Assembly (NCBI RefSeq): GCF_006546775.1 | Contig: NZ_VICE01000096.1 | Location: 22,138 to 86,137, forward strand | Direction of reading: 5' to 3' | Length of the DNA: 64,000 bases | DNA from: Marilutibacter aestuarii | Lineage (GTDB): Bacteria > Pseudomonadota > Gammaproteobacteria > Xanthomonadales > Xanthomonadaceae | Shown here: positions 30,659 to 39,032 of the stretch, in pieces | Numbering within the stretch: the stretch's first letter is position 1 | Layout: each line of letters opens with the position of its first letter | Position numbers and translations under genes: made by a program | Notes under the pieces: model-generated | The model's database searches: none | What the model was told of the DNA's origin: nothing | Seen by the model: only the letters and a program-made list of their open reading frames with translations

Positions 30659-31021
30659 TCAGTCGGGCATGCCCCAGACCTGCTCGTCGAGCACGTCCTC
30701 CCGGCTGGGGCTGGCACGCACCCCCTTCACCCGGCCGTCGACGACCATCAGGCCCTCGGCGCGCAGCCGCTGCGTCTGCTCCAGGTAACCCGGCGAATCG
30801 ACCGCCATCGCGATCCTGCCATCCGACCGCAGGACGCGGTGCCAGGGCAGCGCGGGATCGGTGTTGCCGCGCAGGACCCGCGCCACCAGGCGTGCCCGCC
30901 CCGGGAGGCCGGCACGCCGGGCCACCTCGCCGTAGCCGGCGATCTGCCCGCGCGGGATCGCGCGGATCGCCGCCAGGATCCGTGATTCGTTGTCGCGCTT
31001 CACGTCGGTCTTGCCGTTCAT
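30659..31021 (-). CDS. Alkyltransferase-like protein (ATL), no acceptor cysteine
   Basis: A 120-residue protein matching the DNA-binding domain of O6-alkylguanine-DNA alkyltransferases, with the helix-turn-helix GQIAGYGEVARRAGLPGRAR and the active-site position read as PWHRVLRSDGRIA. In the repair enzyme this is PCHR; Trp replaces the alkyl-accepting Cys, which defines ATL proteins. ATLs bind O6-alkylguanine and flag it for nucleotide-excision repair and do not repair it themselves. It is divergent from the YbjN-like gene across about 40 bases. Confidence 0.88.
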   Translation of the reverse strand: MNGKTDVKRDNESRILAAIRAIPRGQIAGYGEVARRAGLPGRARLVARVLRGNTDPALPWHRVLRSDGRIAMAVDSPGYLEQTQRLRAEGLMVVDGRVKGVRASPSREDVLDEQVWGMPD

Positions 31022-31061
31022 CGCGTTAGCATACGGGTCCGATCACCGGACCTGTCCCCGC

Positions 31062-31472
31062 ATGCGCAATTTCAGTGCCATCCTGAAGCACCTCAAGACG
31101 GCCGGGTACCGGCTCACCGAACACGACATCGACGTGGTGTGCATCGAGCTCTCGCTGGAACAGGGGCAGCGCCACCAGGCGATCTTCCTGTCCGAACTCG
31201 ACGACGACGACGGCCGCCCCTACCTGCGCGTCAGCACCGCGGTCGCCCCCATCACCACGCTGGACATGCGCCGTGCGCTGGCCTTCAACTGGCACAGCCG
31301 GGTCGGCTACCTCGCCATCGGCGACATGGATGGCGTCCCCCACCTGCAACTGTGCGAGAACCGCCCCTACGAAGGCCTGGACCCTGCCGAGATCGACCGC
31401 CTGGTCCTCGAGATCGGCGGCATCGGCGACCGCATGGAGCGGGCGCTGTCTGCGGGCGGGGATCTTTATTGA
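31062..31472 (+). CDS. YbjN-domain protein
   Basis: A 136-residue soluble protein with the look of the YbjN family (a type-III-secretion-chaperone-like alpha/beta fold): LKTAGYRLTEHDIDVVCIEL near the start and ALAFNWHSRVGYLAIGDMDG in the middle. E. coli YbjN affects motility and stress responses when overexpressed, but its mechanism is unknown. There is no signal peptide or Cys cluster. Start chosen at MRNFSAIL, since the longer frame reads across the promoter region shared with the ATL gene. Confidence 0.7.
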   Translation: MRNFSAILKHLKTAGYRLTEHDIDVVCIELSLEQGQRHQAIFLSELDDDDGRPYLRVSTAVAPITTLDMRRALAFNWHSRVGYLAIGDMDGVPHLQLCENRPYEGLDPAEIDRLVLEIGGIGDRMERALSAGGDLY

Positions 31473-31542
31473 GGTGATTGGTGATTGGTGATTCGGGGAT
31501 GGGGCATGGGGCGCCTCCGATTCCCCATTCCCGCTGCGCCAG

Positions 31543-31840
31543 ACCGTAGGGTGCAATAAGCGAAGCGCATTGCACCGCGGGCCGCCGACGCTTCTGCGTG
31601 TGCCCGCGCCCGCAAGGCTGTATCCCAGCGTTCGCTGGGGTGAGGCTAGACCGCTTGCGCGGCATGGCCGCGCGGTCTGGTCGAACGCCCAGCGCCCTGC
31701 GCTGGGCCGGGGGCGGCACCTTCGCCTCTGGCAAAAGGCTGGATCCCAGCGTTCGCTGGGATGACGGACACGCGTAATCGCGCGCTTTCCCGATTCCCGA
31801 TTCCCGATTCCCGATTCCCGATTCCCGATTCCCGATTCCC
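31543..31840. repeat. Gene-free stretch with three repeat types
   Basis: The 374 bases between the YbjN gene and pit hold no gene. They contain a hairpin element starting CGTAGGGTGCAATAAGCGAA (31543-31580) and two REP-like palindromes in the same orientation (31616-31645 and 31737-31767). They also contain seven perfect copies of the 7-mer GATTCCC (31792-31840) that end seven bases before the pit stop codon. A GATTGGT direct repeat lies at about 31477. Confidence 0.8.
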
Positions 31841-31846
31841 GTCGCG

Positions 31847-32974
31847 TCAGGCCCAGCCCATCGCCCGCAGGAACTCGAAGATCAGGTAGGCGATGCCGCC
31901 GGCGGCGGGGATGGTCAGGATCCACGCCCAGATCATCTTCTCGACCACGGTCCACTTGATCGCATTCAAGCGCTTGGCCGTGCCCACGCCCATGATCGCG
32001 GACGAGATGTTGTGGGTGGTGGAGACCGGGATGCCCAGCATCGAGGCGCCGAAGATCACCGCCGAGGCGCTGGTCTCGGCGGCGAAGCCGTGGATGGGGT
32101 GCAGCTTGACCAGCTTGTGGCCCAGGGTCTTGATGATCCGCCAGCCGCCGGCCGCGGTGCCGGCCGCCATCACCAGCGCGCAGGTGATCTTGATCCACAG
32201 GTCGATGTCCTGGGTCGCCATCGCGTTGTCGGACGGGTGCAGGAAGTCCAGCCATGCCGGCAGGTCGTCGAGCGTGCCGACCGACTGCGCACTGAACAGC
32301 GTCAGCGCGATGATGCCCATGGTCTTCTGCGCATCGTTCATGCCGTGGGCCAGGCCCATGCCCGCGGCGCTGACCAGCTGCGCCTTGCCGAAGAAGCTGT
32401 TGACCCAGCGCGGCCGGGCGATCCGGGCCAGCCAGCCGCCCGAGCGGGCCATCATGGAAATGAAGAAGAACAGCACCCCCATCACCAGGAAACCGGCGGC
32501 GAAGCCCAGCACCGGCGAGGTGACCATGGGCACGACCACTTTCCAGAGCACGCCGGCACTGCGGTAGATCGGCTCCTTCGGCTCGGACCAGATGATGGCG
32601 TCGAAGTTGTTGGAGGCCGCCGCCAGGGCCGCGCCGCAGAGGCCACCGATCAGGGCGTGCGAGGACGAGGACGGCAGGCCCAGCCACCAGGTGATCAGGT
32701 TCCAGATGATGCCGCCCAGCAGGGCGCACAGGATCAGCTGGGAACCCACCTCGACCACGCCGACGTCGATCAGGCCCGAGGCGATGGTCTTGGCCACCGC
32801 GGTGCCCAGCAAGGCGCCGATCAGGTTCATGCTGGCCGCCAGGCCCACCGCCTGCATGGGCGAGAGCACCTTGGTCGCGACCACCGTGGCAATCGAGTTG
32901 GCGGTGTCGTGGAAGCCGTTGATGTATTCGAAGATGAGCGCCGCGAGGACCACGACGATGACGAGCGTGAGCAT
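31847..32974 (-). CDS. pit: Low-affinity inorganic phosphate transporter
   Basis: A 375-residue PiT-family (SLC20) permease with about ten transmembrane helices. Both signature repeats are present: FEYINGFHDTANSIATVVAT near the N-terminus and GMGLAHGMNDAQKTMGIIAL in the second half. It imports phosphate, probably as a metal-phosphate complex with protons. It follows the DUF47 gene by 13 bases, the usual pairing. A PHO-box-like repeat lies upstream of the DUF47 gene, so the pair may be phosphate-regulated although E. coli pit is not. Confidence 0.93.
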   Translation of the reverse strand: MLTLVIVVVLAALIFEYINGFHDTANSIATVVATKVLSPMQAVGLAASMNLIGALLGTAVAKTIASGLIDVGVVEVGSQLILCALLGGIIWNLITWWLGLPSSSSHALIGGLCGAALAAASNNFDAIIWSEPKEPIYRSAGVLWKVVVPMVTSPVLGFAAGFLVMGVLFFFISMMARSGGWLARIARPRWVNSFFGKAQLVSAAGMGLAHGMNDAQKTMGIIALTLFSAQSVGTLDDLPAWLDFLHPSDNAMATQDIDLWIKITCALVMAAGTAAGGWRIIKTLGHKLVKLHPIHGFAAETSASAVIFGASMLGIPVSTTHNISSAIMGVGTAKRLNAIKWTVVEKMIWAWILTIPAAGGIAYLIFEFLRAMGWA

Positions 32975-32987
32975 CGCGCCAGCCCCC

Positions 32988-33614
32988 TCAGGAGTTCTTC
33001 AGGACGATCTGGTACGCCACGACGCCGGCCTCGCGGCAGCGGTCGATGGCCTTCTCCAGGATCTCGAAGAACTCCTTGAGCAGGAACATCTGCAGGTGGT
33101 CGAGCTTGCCCGAGTAGATGTCGCGGTAGAGCTCGAGCATCAGCCGGTCGGCGTCGTTCTCCAGCGCCCGCAGCTCGTCGCTGAGTGCCTTCATCGGCTC
33201 CAGCTTCAGCTGGCGCAGCTGCTTGACCATCTTCACCACGACGCTGGAGGCCTGCTCGAGCATCGCTGCGCGGGGCGCGAAGTCGATGTGCTCCAGGTGC
33301 TGGGTGGCCAGGGCGTAGCGGTCGGCGAACTTCTCGATCTGCTTGGGGATCTTGTGCAGGGCCGAGGCCAGCGACTCGATGTCCTCGCGCTCGATGGGGG
33401 TGATGAAGCTGTCGACCAGCTCTTGGCTGAGCTTGATGGAGACGTCGCGCTCGCGCTGGCGGGCCAGCTTGAACGCATCCAGCGCCGGCTGGCGATCGGA
33501 CTCGCGAAGCATCGCATGCAGGGCCCGGGCGCTGTCGTGGGCCACCTCGGCCGCTTCCTCGAGCAGGGTGTAGAACTGGTTGCCTTGGCCGAAAATGGTT
33601 TGCAGGGAGAACAT
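32988..33614 (-). CDS. DUF47 (PhoU-like) Pit accessory protein
   Basis: A 208-residue all-helical protein of the DUF47/PhoU-like family: MFSLQTIFGQGNQFYTLLEEAAE at the start, then TPIEREDIESLASALHKIP, which carries the ExxD-type metal-binding pattern, and a C-terminal LKEFFEILEKAIDRCREAG. DUF47 proteins are encoded with Pit permeases and are thought to modulate phosphate uptake at the inner membrane. It is the first gene of the DUF47-pit operon, with GGGAGA upstream of its ATG. Confidence 0.92.
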   Translation of the reverse strand: MFSLQTIFGQGNQFYTLLEEAAEVAHDSARALHAMLRESDRQPALDAFKLARQRERDVSIKLSQELVDSFITPIEREDIESLASALHKIPKQIEKFADRYALATQHLEHIDFAPRAAMLEQASSVVVKMVKQLRQLKLEPMKALSDELRALENDADRLMLELYRDIYSGKLDHLQMFLLKEFFEILEKAIDRCREAGVVAYQIVLKNS

Positions 33615-33671
33615 TGCGCGCTGTGCCTCGTGGTGGGGCGGTCCAGGGTCCGCTCGGTTGCGGTGCGCATT

Positions 33672-33689
33672 ATGACCGTTTCAAGACAG
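33672..33689 (-). promoter_or_regulatory. PHO-box-like repeat upstream of DUF47-pit
   Basis: On the minus strand CTGTCTT-GAAA-CGGTCAT: two half-sites with 7-4-7 spacing, each matching CTGTCAT at six of seven positions. It lies 58 bases upstream of the DUF47 ATG, nearly the same distance as the box before the phytase-like gene. No good -10 is seen ten bases downstream, but CATAAT overlaps its end. Confidence 0.45.
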
Positions 33690-33874
33690 CCGCGCAGGCC
33701 TTGCCCCCGGGCCGGCGACCACGCGCGGCGTACAGGCCCCGCCTGCTACTATCGGCCGTTCATCGACATCCCCCTCGACTGCTTCCCGACAATGGACGAC
33801 GACCCAGAACCCTCCAGTGCCGCCCGGCCCCGCCGGACACCCACGCGACGCCTGCCCTTCCCGGAGCGCCCGCC

Positions 33875-35209
33875 ATGCTGGAACTGACGATCGTCCTGGC
33901 CCTGATCGTGCTGAACGGCTTCTTCGCGATGTCGGAGATGGCCCTGGTCACGTCGCGCAAGCTCCGCCTCAAGCAGATGGCCGAGGAGCCCGGCCGCGCC
34001 CGCCGCGGCGCCGAGGTCGCGCTCGGCCTGGCCGAGCACCCCGACAACCTGCTCTCCACGGTGCAGGTGGGCATCACCCTGATCGGCGTGCTCACCGGCC
34101 TGTTCGGCGGCGAGGCGATCGGCGTGATCATCGCCAGCGGCCTGGAGGGCGTCTGGCCGGGCGCCGCCGAGTATGCCCGGGCGATCGGCATCGGCACCGC
34201 CGTGGTCCTGATCACCTCGGGCCAGGTCATCTTCGGTGAGCTGATCCCCAAGCGCCTGGCCCTGACCAACCCCGAGGGGATCGCCGCCGCCGTTGCCATC
34301 CCGCTGGACGCCCTGTCGCGGCTGGCCCGGCCGGTGGTCGCCCTGCTGGGCGTGATCAACCGCGCCGTGCTGCGCCTGCTGGGCATCCGCGACGACGCCC
34401 GCAGCGAGATCAGCGAAGAGGAGATCCGCCTGCTGGTCAGCGAAAGCCACGAACAGGGCGTGATCGATGCCGACGAGCGCAAGATGGTCTACCGGGTGCT
34501 GAGCCTGGGCGACCGCACCGCCGAGAGCCTGATGACGCCGCGCACGCGCATCACCTGGCTCGACGCCGAGGCGCCGCTGGAGGCCAACATGGCGGTGATG
34601 CGCGAGACCTCGTTCTCGCGCTATCCGGTCTACAAGGACAACGACAGCGAGGTCCTGGGCATCCTGGAGGCCAAGTCGCTGCTGGACGGACTGGGCCGTT
34701 CGGGCACGCCGCGCATCTTCGACCGCCTGCGCGAGGCGCTGTTCGTCTCCGAGTCGACCCATGCCTTCAAGCTGCTCGAGATCTTCCGCGAGGAGCAGCA
34801 GTCGATCGCCCTGGTGGTGGACGAGTATGGCGACGTCACCGGCCTGATCACCGTCAACGACCTCTTGGGCGCGGTCATCGGCCGCCTGCAGACCGCCGAA
34901 TCCGAGGACGACCATTCCCCGGTCGTGCAGCGCGCCGACGGCTCCTGGCTGCTCGATGGCAGCCTGGCGCTCGACGACCTGCGCGACCTGGTCAACGGCG
35001 CCCGCCTGCCAGTGGGCGATGAGCCTGATTTCCACACCGCCGCCGGCATGGTCATCAACCATTTCGGCCGGATCCCGCACGTCGGCGAGCATGTCGATTG
35101 GGACAACTGGCGGATCGAGGTGGTCGACCTGGATGGGCCGCGCATCGACAAGCTGCTGCTGCAGGCCCTGCCGGACCCGGATGCGGGCAGCGATGACACC
35201 CTCGGCTGA
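33875..35209 (+). CDS. HlyC/CorC-family transporter (DUF21 plus CBS pair)
   Basis: A 444-residue protein: DUF21/CNNM transmembrane region with about four helices in the first 190 residues (IVLALIVLNGFFAMSEMALV), a Bateman module of two CBS domains (MTPRTRITWLDAEAPLE and IALVVDEYGDVTGLITVNDLLG), and a C-terminal CorC_HlyC domain (DGSLALDDLRDLVNG, TAAGMVINHFGRIP). CNNM/CorC proteins are linked to magnesium or cobalt efflux and the CBS pair binds ATP-Mg. Start chosen at MLELTIVLALI. Overlaps the following ExoD-like gene by 17 bases. Confidence 0.9.
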   Translation: MLELTIVLALIVLNGFFAMSEMALVTSRKLRLKQMAEEPGRARRGAEVALGLAEHPDNLLSTVQVGITLIGVLTGLFGGEAIGVIIASGLEGVWPGAAEYARAIGIGTAVVLITSGQVIFGELIPKRLALTNPEGIAAAVAIPLDALSRLARPVVALLGVINRAVLRLLGIRDDARSEISEEEIRLLVSESHEQGVIDADERKMVYRVLSLGDRTAESLMTPRTRITWLDAEAPLEANMAVMRETSFSRYPVYKDNDSEVLGILEAKSLLDGLGRSGTPRIFDRLREALFVSESTHAFKLLEIFREEQQSIALVVDEYGDVTGLITVNDLLGAVIGRLQTAESEDDHSPVVQRADGSWLLDGSLALDDLRDLVNGARLPVGDEPDFHTAAGMVINHFGRIPHVGEHVDWDNWRIEVVDLDGPRIDKLLLQALPDPDAGSDDTLG

Positions 35210-35840
35210 CCCCGCGCCGCCCAGGCCCGTCGAGGAAGCCGGCACCCGCGCCCTGCTCGATGCCTTCTCGGTGGGTGACCCGGACGACACGCTGCGCCTG
35301 GGCGACGTCTTCAACGGACTGGGCAAGCGCTCGTTCGGCATGCTGCTGTTCATCGCCACCCTGCCCGCCTTCATCCCGATCCCGGGCATCGGCGGCGCGA
35401 TCAGCGGCCCACTCACGATCCTGCTCGGCGCGCAGTTGCTGATCGGCCTGCGCAAGCCCTGGCTACCGGGCTTCATCGCCCGGCACGGCCCGACCCGGCG
35501 CCTGATGGTCCGCTTCCGCAACCTGCTCTCACCCTGGCTGAGCCGCCTGGAGCGCGTGGTCAAGCCGCGCGCGGCCGGCGTCCTCGACCACCGGGCCGCC
35601 AGCGCCTTCACCGGGCTGCTGCTGATGCTGCTCGGCCTGTTGCTGTCCTTGCCGATCCCGTTCACCAACTACCTGTTCGGCGCACTGATGCTGCTGTTCG
35701 CCTTCGCCCTGCTCGAACGCGATGGCCGCCTGATGCTCGTCGCATGGGCCGCGGGCGTGGTGGCGATCGGCGTGTTCGGGGGGCTGTCGGGCGGGCTCGC
35801 GGCGCTGGTCGCCGAAGGACTGGCGCGCTTCGGCTTCTAG
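35193..35840 (+). CDS. ExoD-family membrane protein
   Basis: A 215-residue inner-membrane protein with the ExoD pattern: LRLGDVFNGLGKRSFGMLLF, IPIPGIGGAISGPLTILLGAQ and the paired helices FTGLLLMLLGLLLSLPIPF and NYLFGALMLLFAFALLERDG. ExoD was first linked to exopolysaccharide production and alkaline tolerance in rhizobia; its mechanism is not known. The ATG lies inside the end of the CorC-like gene, so the two are translationally coupled. Confidence 0.85.
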   Translation: MTPSADPAPPRPVEEAGTRALLDAFSVGDPDDTLRLGDVFNGLGKRSFGMLLFIATLPAFIPIPGIGGAISGPLTILLGAQLLIGLRKPWLPGFIARHGPTRRLMVRFRNLLSPWLSRLERVVKPRAAGVLDHRAASAFTGLLLMLLGLLLSLPIPFTNYLFGALMLLFAFALLERDGRLMLVAWAAGVVAIGVFGGLSGGLAALVAEGLARFGF

Positions 35841-35849
35841 CCGCCGCCC

Positions 35850-37988
35850 TTACTGCTGGAGCAGGGCCAGGAACTCGTTGCCCGGCATCGGGTGCCCGAG
35901 CCAGTAGCCCTGGGCCTGGTCACAGCCGCGCTCGCGCAGCAGCGCGTACTGGCCCGCCTTCTCCACCCCCTCCGCGATCACGGTGATGCCCAGCGAATGG
36001 GCCATCGCGATGATCGCGCTCGTCAGCGCCAGGTCGTCGGGATCTCGCAGGATGTCGGCAATGAAGCTGCGATCGATCTTGACGCCGTCGACGGGCACGC
36101 GACGCAGGTGGCTCAGGCCCGAGAATCCGGTGCCGAAGTCGTCGAGCAGCACCTTCACGCCGGTCGCGCGCAGCCGGGCCAGCTCGTCGCTGACGTGCGC
36201 CTCGTCGCCGATCACCGCGGTCTCCGTCAGCTCCAGGTGCAGGCGGCCCGGCTCGAGGCCGGTCTCGCGCAGGCAGGCGGCCACGACGTCGGCCAGTTCG
36301 CCGCCGCTGCGCAGCTGTCGGGGCGAGACGTTGACCGCCACCGACAGCGGCTCGCTGCCCGGATGGAGCTGTTGCCAGCGCACGGCATCGGTACAGGCGG
36401 TATGGAGGACCTTCGGGCCGAGCACCTCGATCAGGCCGCTCTGTTCGGCGACGTCGATGAACACCGAGGGCGCGACCTGCCCGTGCTTGGGGTGGTTCCA
36501 GCGCAACAGGGCCTCGGCGCCCACCATCACCCGGTCCGACAGGCGATACACCGGCTGGTAGACCAGGCTCAGCTCGCCGCGCTCCCAGGCCCCGCGCAAC
36601 TCGTGCTCGAGGTTGACCCGGCGTTCCACCGCCAGGTCCATCGCCCGGCTGTAGAAGCGGTAGCAGTTCTTGCCGGCCACCTTCGCCTGGTACATGGCGA
36701 TGTCGCCGTTCTTCATCAGCGAAGCCGCGGTCGACGCGTCCTCCGGGAACATGGTGATGCCGATCGAGGTGCCCAGGAACACCTGCCGCTCGTGCACCAG
36801 CATCGGTTCGCCCAGGGTCTCGACCAGGGCCTCGGCCAGGCCGGTGGCGATCTCCCGCACGTCGCGGGCATCGCGGCTGGACGCCTGTACCAGGATCACG
36901 AATTCGTCGCCACCGAACCTCGCGAGCAGCGCGTTGTCGCCGGCATGGCGACTGATCGCGTCGCGGATGCGCGCAGAACACTGCACCAGCACGTCGTCGC
37001 CAGCATCGTGGCCCAGGGTGTCGTTGACCCGCTTGAAGTCGTCGATGTCGGCGAACAGCAGGGCGAGCTGCTGGCCGTCGCCGCGCATCTGCAGCAACTG
37101 CTCGTCCAGGGCCTCTCGGAAGGCCAGGCGATTGGACAGGCCGGTCAGGGCGTCGGTGTAGGCCATGCGCCGGATGTCGCGGTCGTGGCGCGCCACGCTC
37201 TCGCTCATGCGGCTGAAAGCGCGCAGCAGCTCGCCGATCTCGTCGCGCCGGCGGCTGGTCGGCAGGTCGAGCTCGAAGCGCCCGGCCTCGATCTGGCGGG
37301 CCGAGTCCGCGAGCTGGCGGATGGGCCTGACCAGCCAGTGCTGGATCAGCCACAGCAGCACGATCCCGATCAGCACCAGGCTGCCGGTGACCAGCCCCAC
37401 CCAGATCAGCTGGCGGTGGCCCAACACCCCCAGGCGCTGCCGCATCTCGGTGACGGCCCGCTCCTGGAAGCCCTTGGCCACCTCCAGGTCGAAGCCCATG
37501 CGCACGCCGCCCAGGCGCTCCTCGCCGATCATGATCGGCATGGAGACGTCCATGACGTGGTCGTTGAACAGGGTCAGCATCGTCGTGGACGCGGTCACCT
37601 CGCTGGCGAACTCGTCGTCCATGCGCTTGCCGTAGCTGGGGATTTCCTCGCTGCCGTCGTGGATGATGGTCCCGGCGACGTCGTAGACCAGGACGTAGCG
37701 TGCGTCGGGCTGGCGCAGGGCCGCCGCGGTGAGCTCGCCAATGGCGTCGAGGTCGAAGTAGTACAGGGGGTTCGTCAGCGATTCTGCCAACTGGTTGACC
37801 ATGCCCTCGCCGCGCCGGTTGAGGCTGTTGCTGACCACCCCCTGCATGGCGTCGCGGGTGACGTCCACGACGTCGCCCTGCATCTGCTCCTCGCGCTTGA
37901 GCATGAGCGCCATCATCAGCAGCATCACCATCAATGCAGCCGCCATCAGCAGCAGGAACTTGGTACGCAGGCCCCCGCTCAGCTTCAT
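35850..37988 (-). CDS. Membrane GGDEF-EAL cyclic-di-GMP protein with periplasmic sensor
   Basis: A 712-residue protein: transmembrane helix at about 10-30, a periplasmic domain of about 165 residues (Cache-like, with YVLVYDVAGTIIHDG), a second helix at about 196-216, a HAMP linker, a GGDEF domain (ARFGGDEFVIL at about 358) and an EAL domain (EALLRW at about 491, with VNVSPRQL, ELTETAV, DDFGTGFSGL, KIDRSF and AEGVE). Both catalytic sets look intact, so it could make and degrade cyclic di-GMP; the RxxD inhibitory site before GGDEF is missing. Its start overlaps the stop of the PhnD-type binding protein by four bases. Confidence 0.92.
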   Translation of the reverse strand: MKLSGGLRTKFLLLMAAALMVMLLMMALMLKREEQMQGDVVDVTRDAMQGVVSNSLNRRGEGMVNQLAESLTNPLYYFDLDAIGELTAAALRQPDARYVLVYDVAGTIIHDGSEEIPSYGKRMDDEFASEVTASTTMLTLFNDHVMDVSMPIMIGEERLGGVRMGFDLEVAKGFQERAVTEMRQRLGVLGHRQLIWVGLVTGSLVLIGIVLLWLIQHWLVRPIRQLADSARQIEAGRFELDLPTSRRRDEIGELLRAFSRMSESVARHDRDIRRMAYTDALTGLSNRLAFREALDEQLLQMRGDGQQLALLFADIDDFKRVNDTLGHDAGDDVLVQCSARIRDAISRHAGDNALLARFGGDEFVILVQASSRDARDVREIATGLAEALVETLGEPMLVHERQVFLGTSIGITMFPEDASTAASLMKNGDIAMYQAKVAGKNCYRFYSRAMDLAVERRVNLEHELRGAWERGELSLVYQPVYRLSDRVMVGAEALLRWNHPKHGQVAPSVFIDVAEQSGLIEVLGPKVLHTACTDAVRWQQLHPGSEPLSVAVNVSPRQLRSGGELADVVAACLRETGLEPGRLHLELTETAVIGDEAHVSDELARLRATGVKVLLDDFGTGFSGLSHLRRVPVDGVKIDRSFIADILRDPDDLALTSAIIAMAHSLGITVIAEGVEKAGQYALLRERGCDQAQGYWLGHPMPGNEFLALLQQ

Positions 37989-38938
37989 TCGACCTCCGCC
38001 CGCACGCGCTGCACGCCCTGGCCGATCCGGTTCAATGCATCCATCGACACGTCGTCGATGGGCAGGAAGCGCGTGGTGCCGAAGAATTCCCGAAGCGCGT
38101 TCGACGCCTCCGGATCATCGGCCGCGCCGACCAGGACTTCGCGCAGGCGGTCGCGGACCTCCGGCGCCATGTTCGGCTGGACCAGTTCCAGCGCGCGCGG
38201 GAACTCCGGCGTGTCGCCGATGATCACCAGGTCGCGCTTGAACGCCGTCGGCATCCGGTTGGGATCGTCCCAGTCGAGGTTGCTCATGACGCCGACGTCG
38301 ACCAGTCGCTTGTGGACCCACGTGGCGATGTTGAGTTCGGATCGCGCGAACAGGTAGCCCACGGCGTCCGGCCCGGCGTGGTCGAGCGGCGACAGCAGCA
38401 CGTCCAGTGGCATGCCGCGGTCAAGCAGGACAGCCGCCGGCACGAAGTAGGCGCTCGTCGACGAGGGCCGCTGGAAGGCGACGCTGTGCCCGCGGATGCC
38501 GTCCAGCGATTCGATTCCGCTGTCGCGGCGCGCGAAGAAGACGCTGTGGTAGTGGCTGCTCCCGCCCCGCTCGGTCAGCAGCAGCGGACGCGCGCCGCCG
38601 CGGTCGCGCATCAGCAGCGCCATGCCGGTGGTCTCGGTGATCCAGTCGACCCGGCCCCGGCGCAGGTAGCTCGCCATCTGCTGGGGGTCCTTGGCCATGA
38701 GGATCCGCCCTTCGCGGATGCCGACGTCGGCCATGCGCGGGACGACGTAATCCAGCAGCGGTTTGAGCTGCTCGTAGTGCGACTTGGGATCGTCGCTGAT
38801 CCGCCCCAGCACCAGCACGCCGGACTCGGCGTGGTCCGCCGTGACCGAGCGCTCCCCGGCACGCCCCTCGGTGGACGCAGCCAGGACCAGCAGCAATAGG
38901 GCTTGGCAGCACAGGCGCAGGATCAAGGGCGGCGACAC
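37985..38938 (-). CDS. PhnD/SsuA-type periplasmic binding protein
   Basis: A 317-residue solute-binding protein of the phosphate/phosphite/phosphonate type: signal peptide (LCCQALLLLVLAAS), LVLGRISDDPKSHYEQLKPL as the first strand-helix, DWITETTGMALLM, and GHSVAFQRPSSTSAYFVPA, the Ser/Thr-rich anion-binding loop. No ABC permease or ATPase is adjacent. It is the first gene of a pair with a GGDEF-EAL protein and overlaps it by four bases, so it more likely presents a ligand to that sensor than feeds a transporter. The start is GTG at 38938. Confidence 0.85.
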   Translation of the reverse strand: MSPPLILRLCCQALLLLVLAASTEGRAGERSVTADHAESGVLVLGRISDDPKSHYEQLKPLLDYVVPRMADVGIREGRILMAKDPQQMASYLRRGRVDWITETTGMALLMRDRGGARPLLLTERGGSSHYHSVFFARRDSGIESLDGIRGHSVAFQRPSSTSAYFVPAAVLLDRGMPLDVLLSPLDHAGPDAVGYLFARSELNIATWVHKRLVDVGVMSNLDWDDPNRMPTAFKRDLVIIGDTPEFPRALELVQPNMAPEVRDRLREVLVGAADDPEASNALREFFGTTRFLPIDDVSMDALNRIGQGVQRVRAEVE

Positions 38939-39032
38939 TCCGGCGATTTCTCCGGCCAGACTAATCCAAAGCCGGAGGTGCGGCTATCGGCGCGTGCGCC
39001 CCGCGCGCGAACTGGGACTGCGAACACATGCT

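Noticed and set aside
30659..31021. Methylated-DNA-protein-cysteine methyltransferase
   Set aside because: The acceptor cysteine is replaced by Trp, so the repair reaction is not possible.
35892..38357. 821-codon plus-strand frame over the GGDEF-EAL and binding-protein genes
   Set aside because: Antisense shadow: rich in His, Gln and Val from reversed GC-rich codons, no recognisable domain, and both minus-strand genes have intact catalytic motifs.
37985..38938. Component of a phosphonate ABC importer
   Set aside because: No permease or ATPase gene is adjacent; overlap with the GGDEF-EAL gene points to signalling.
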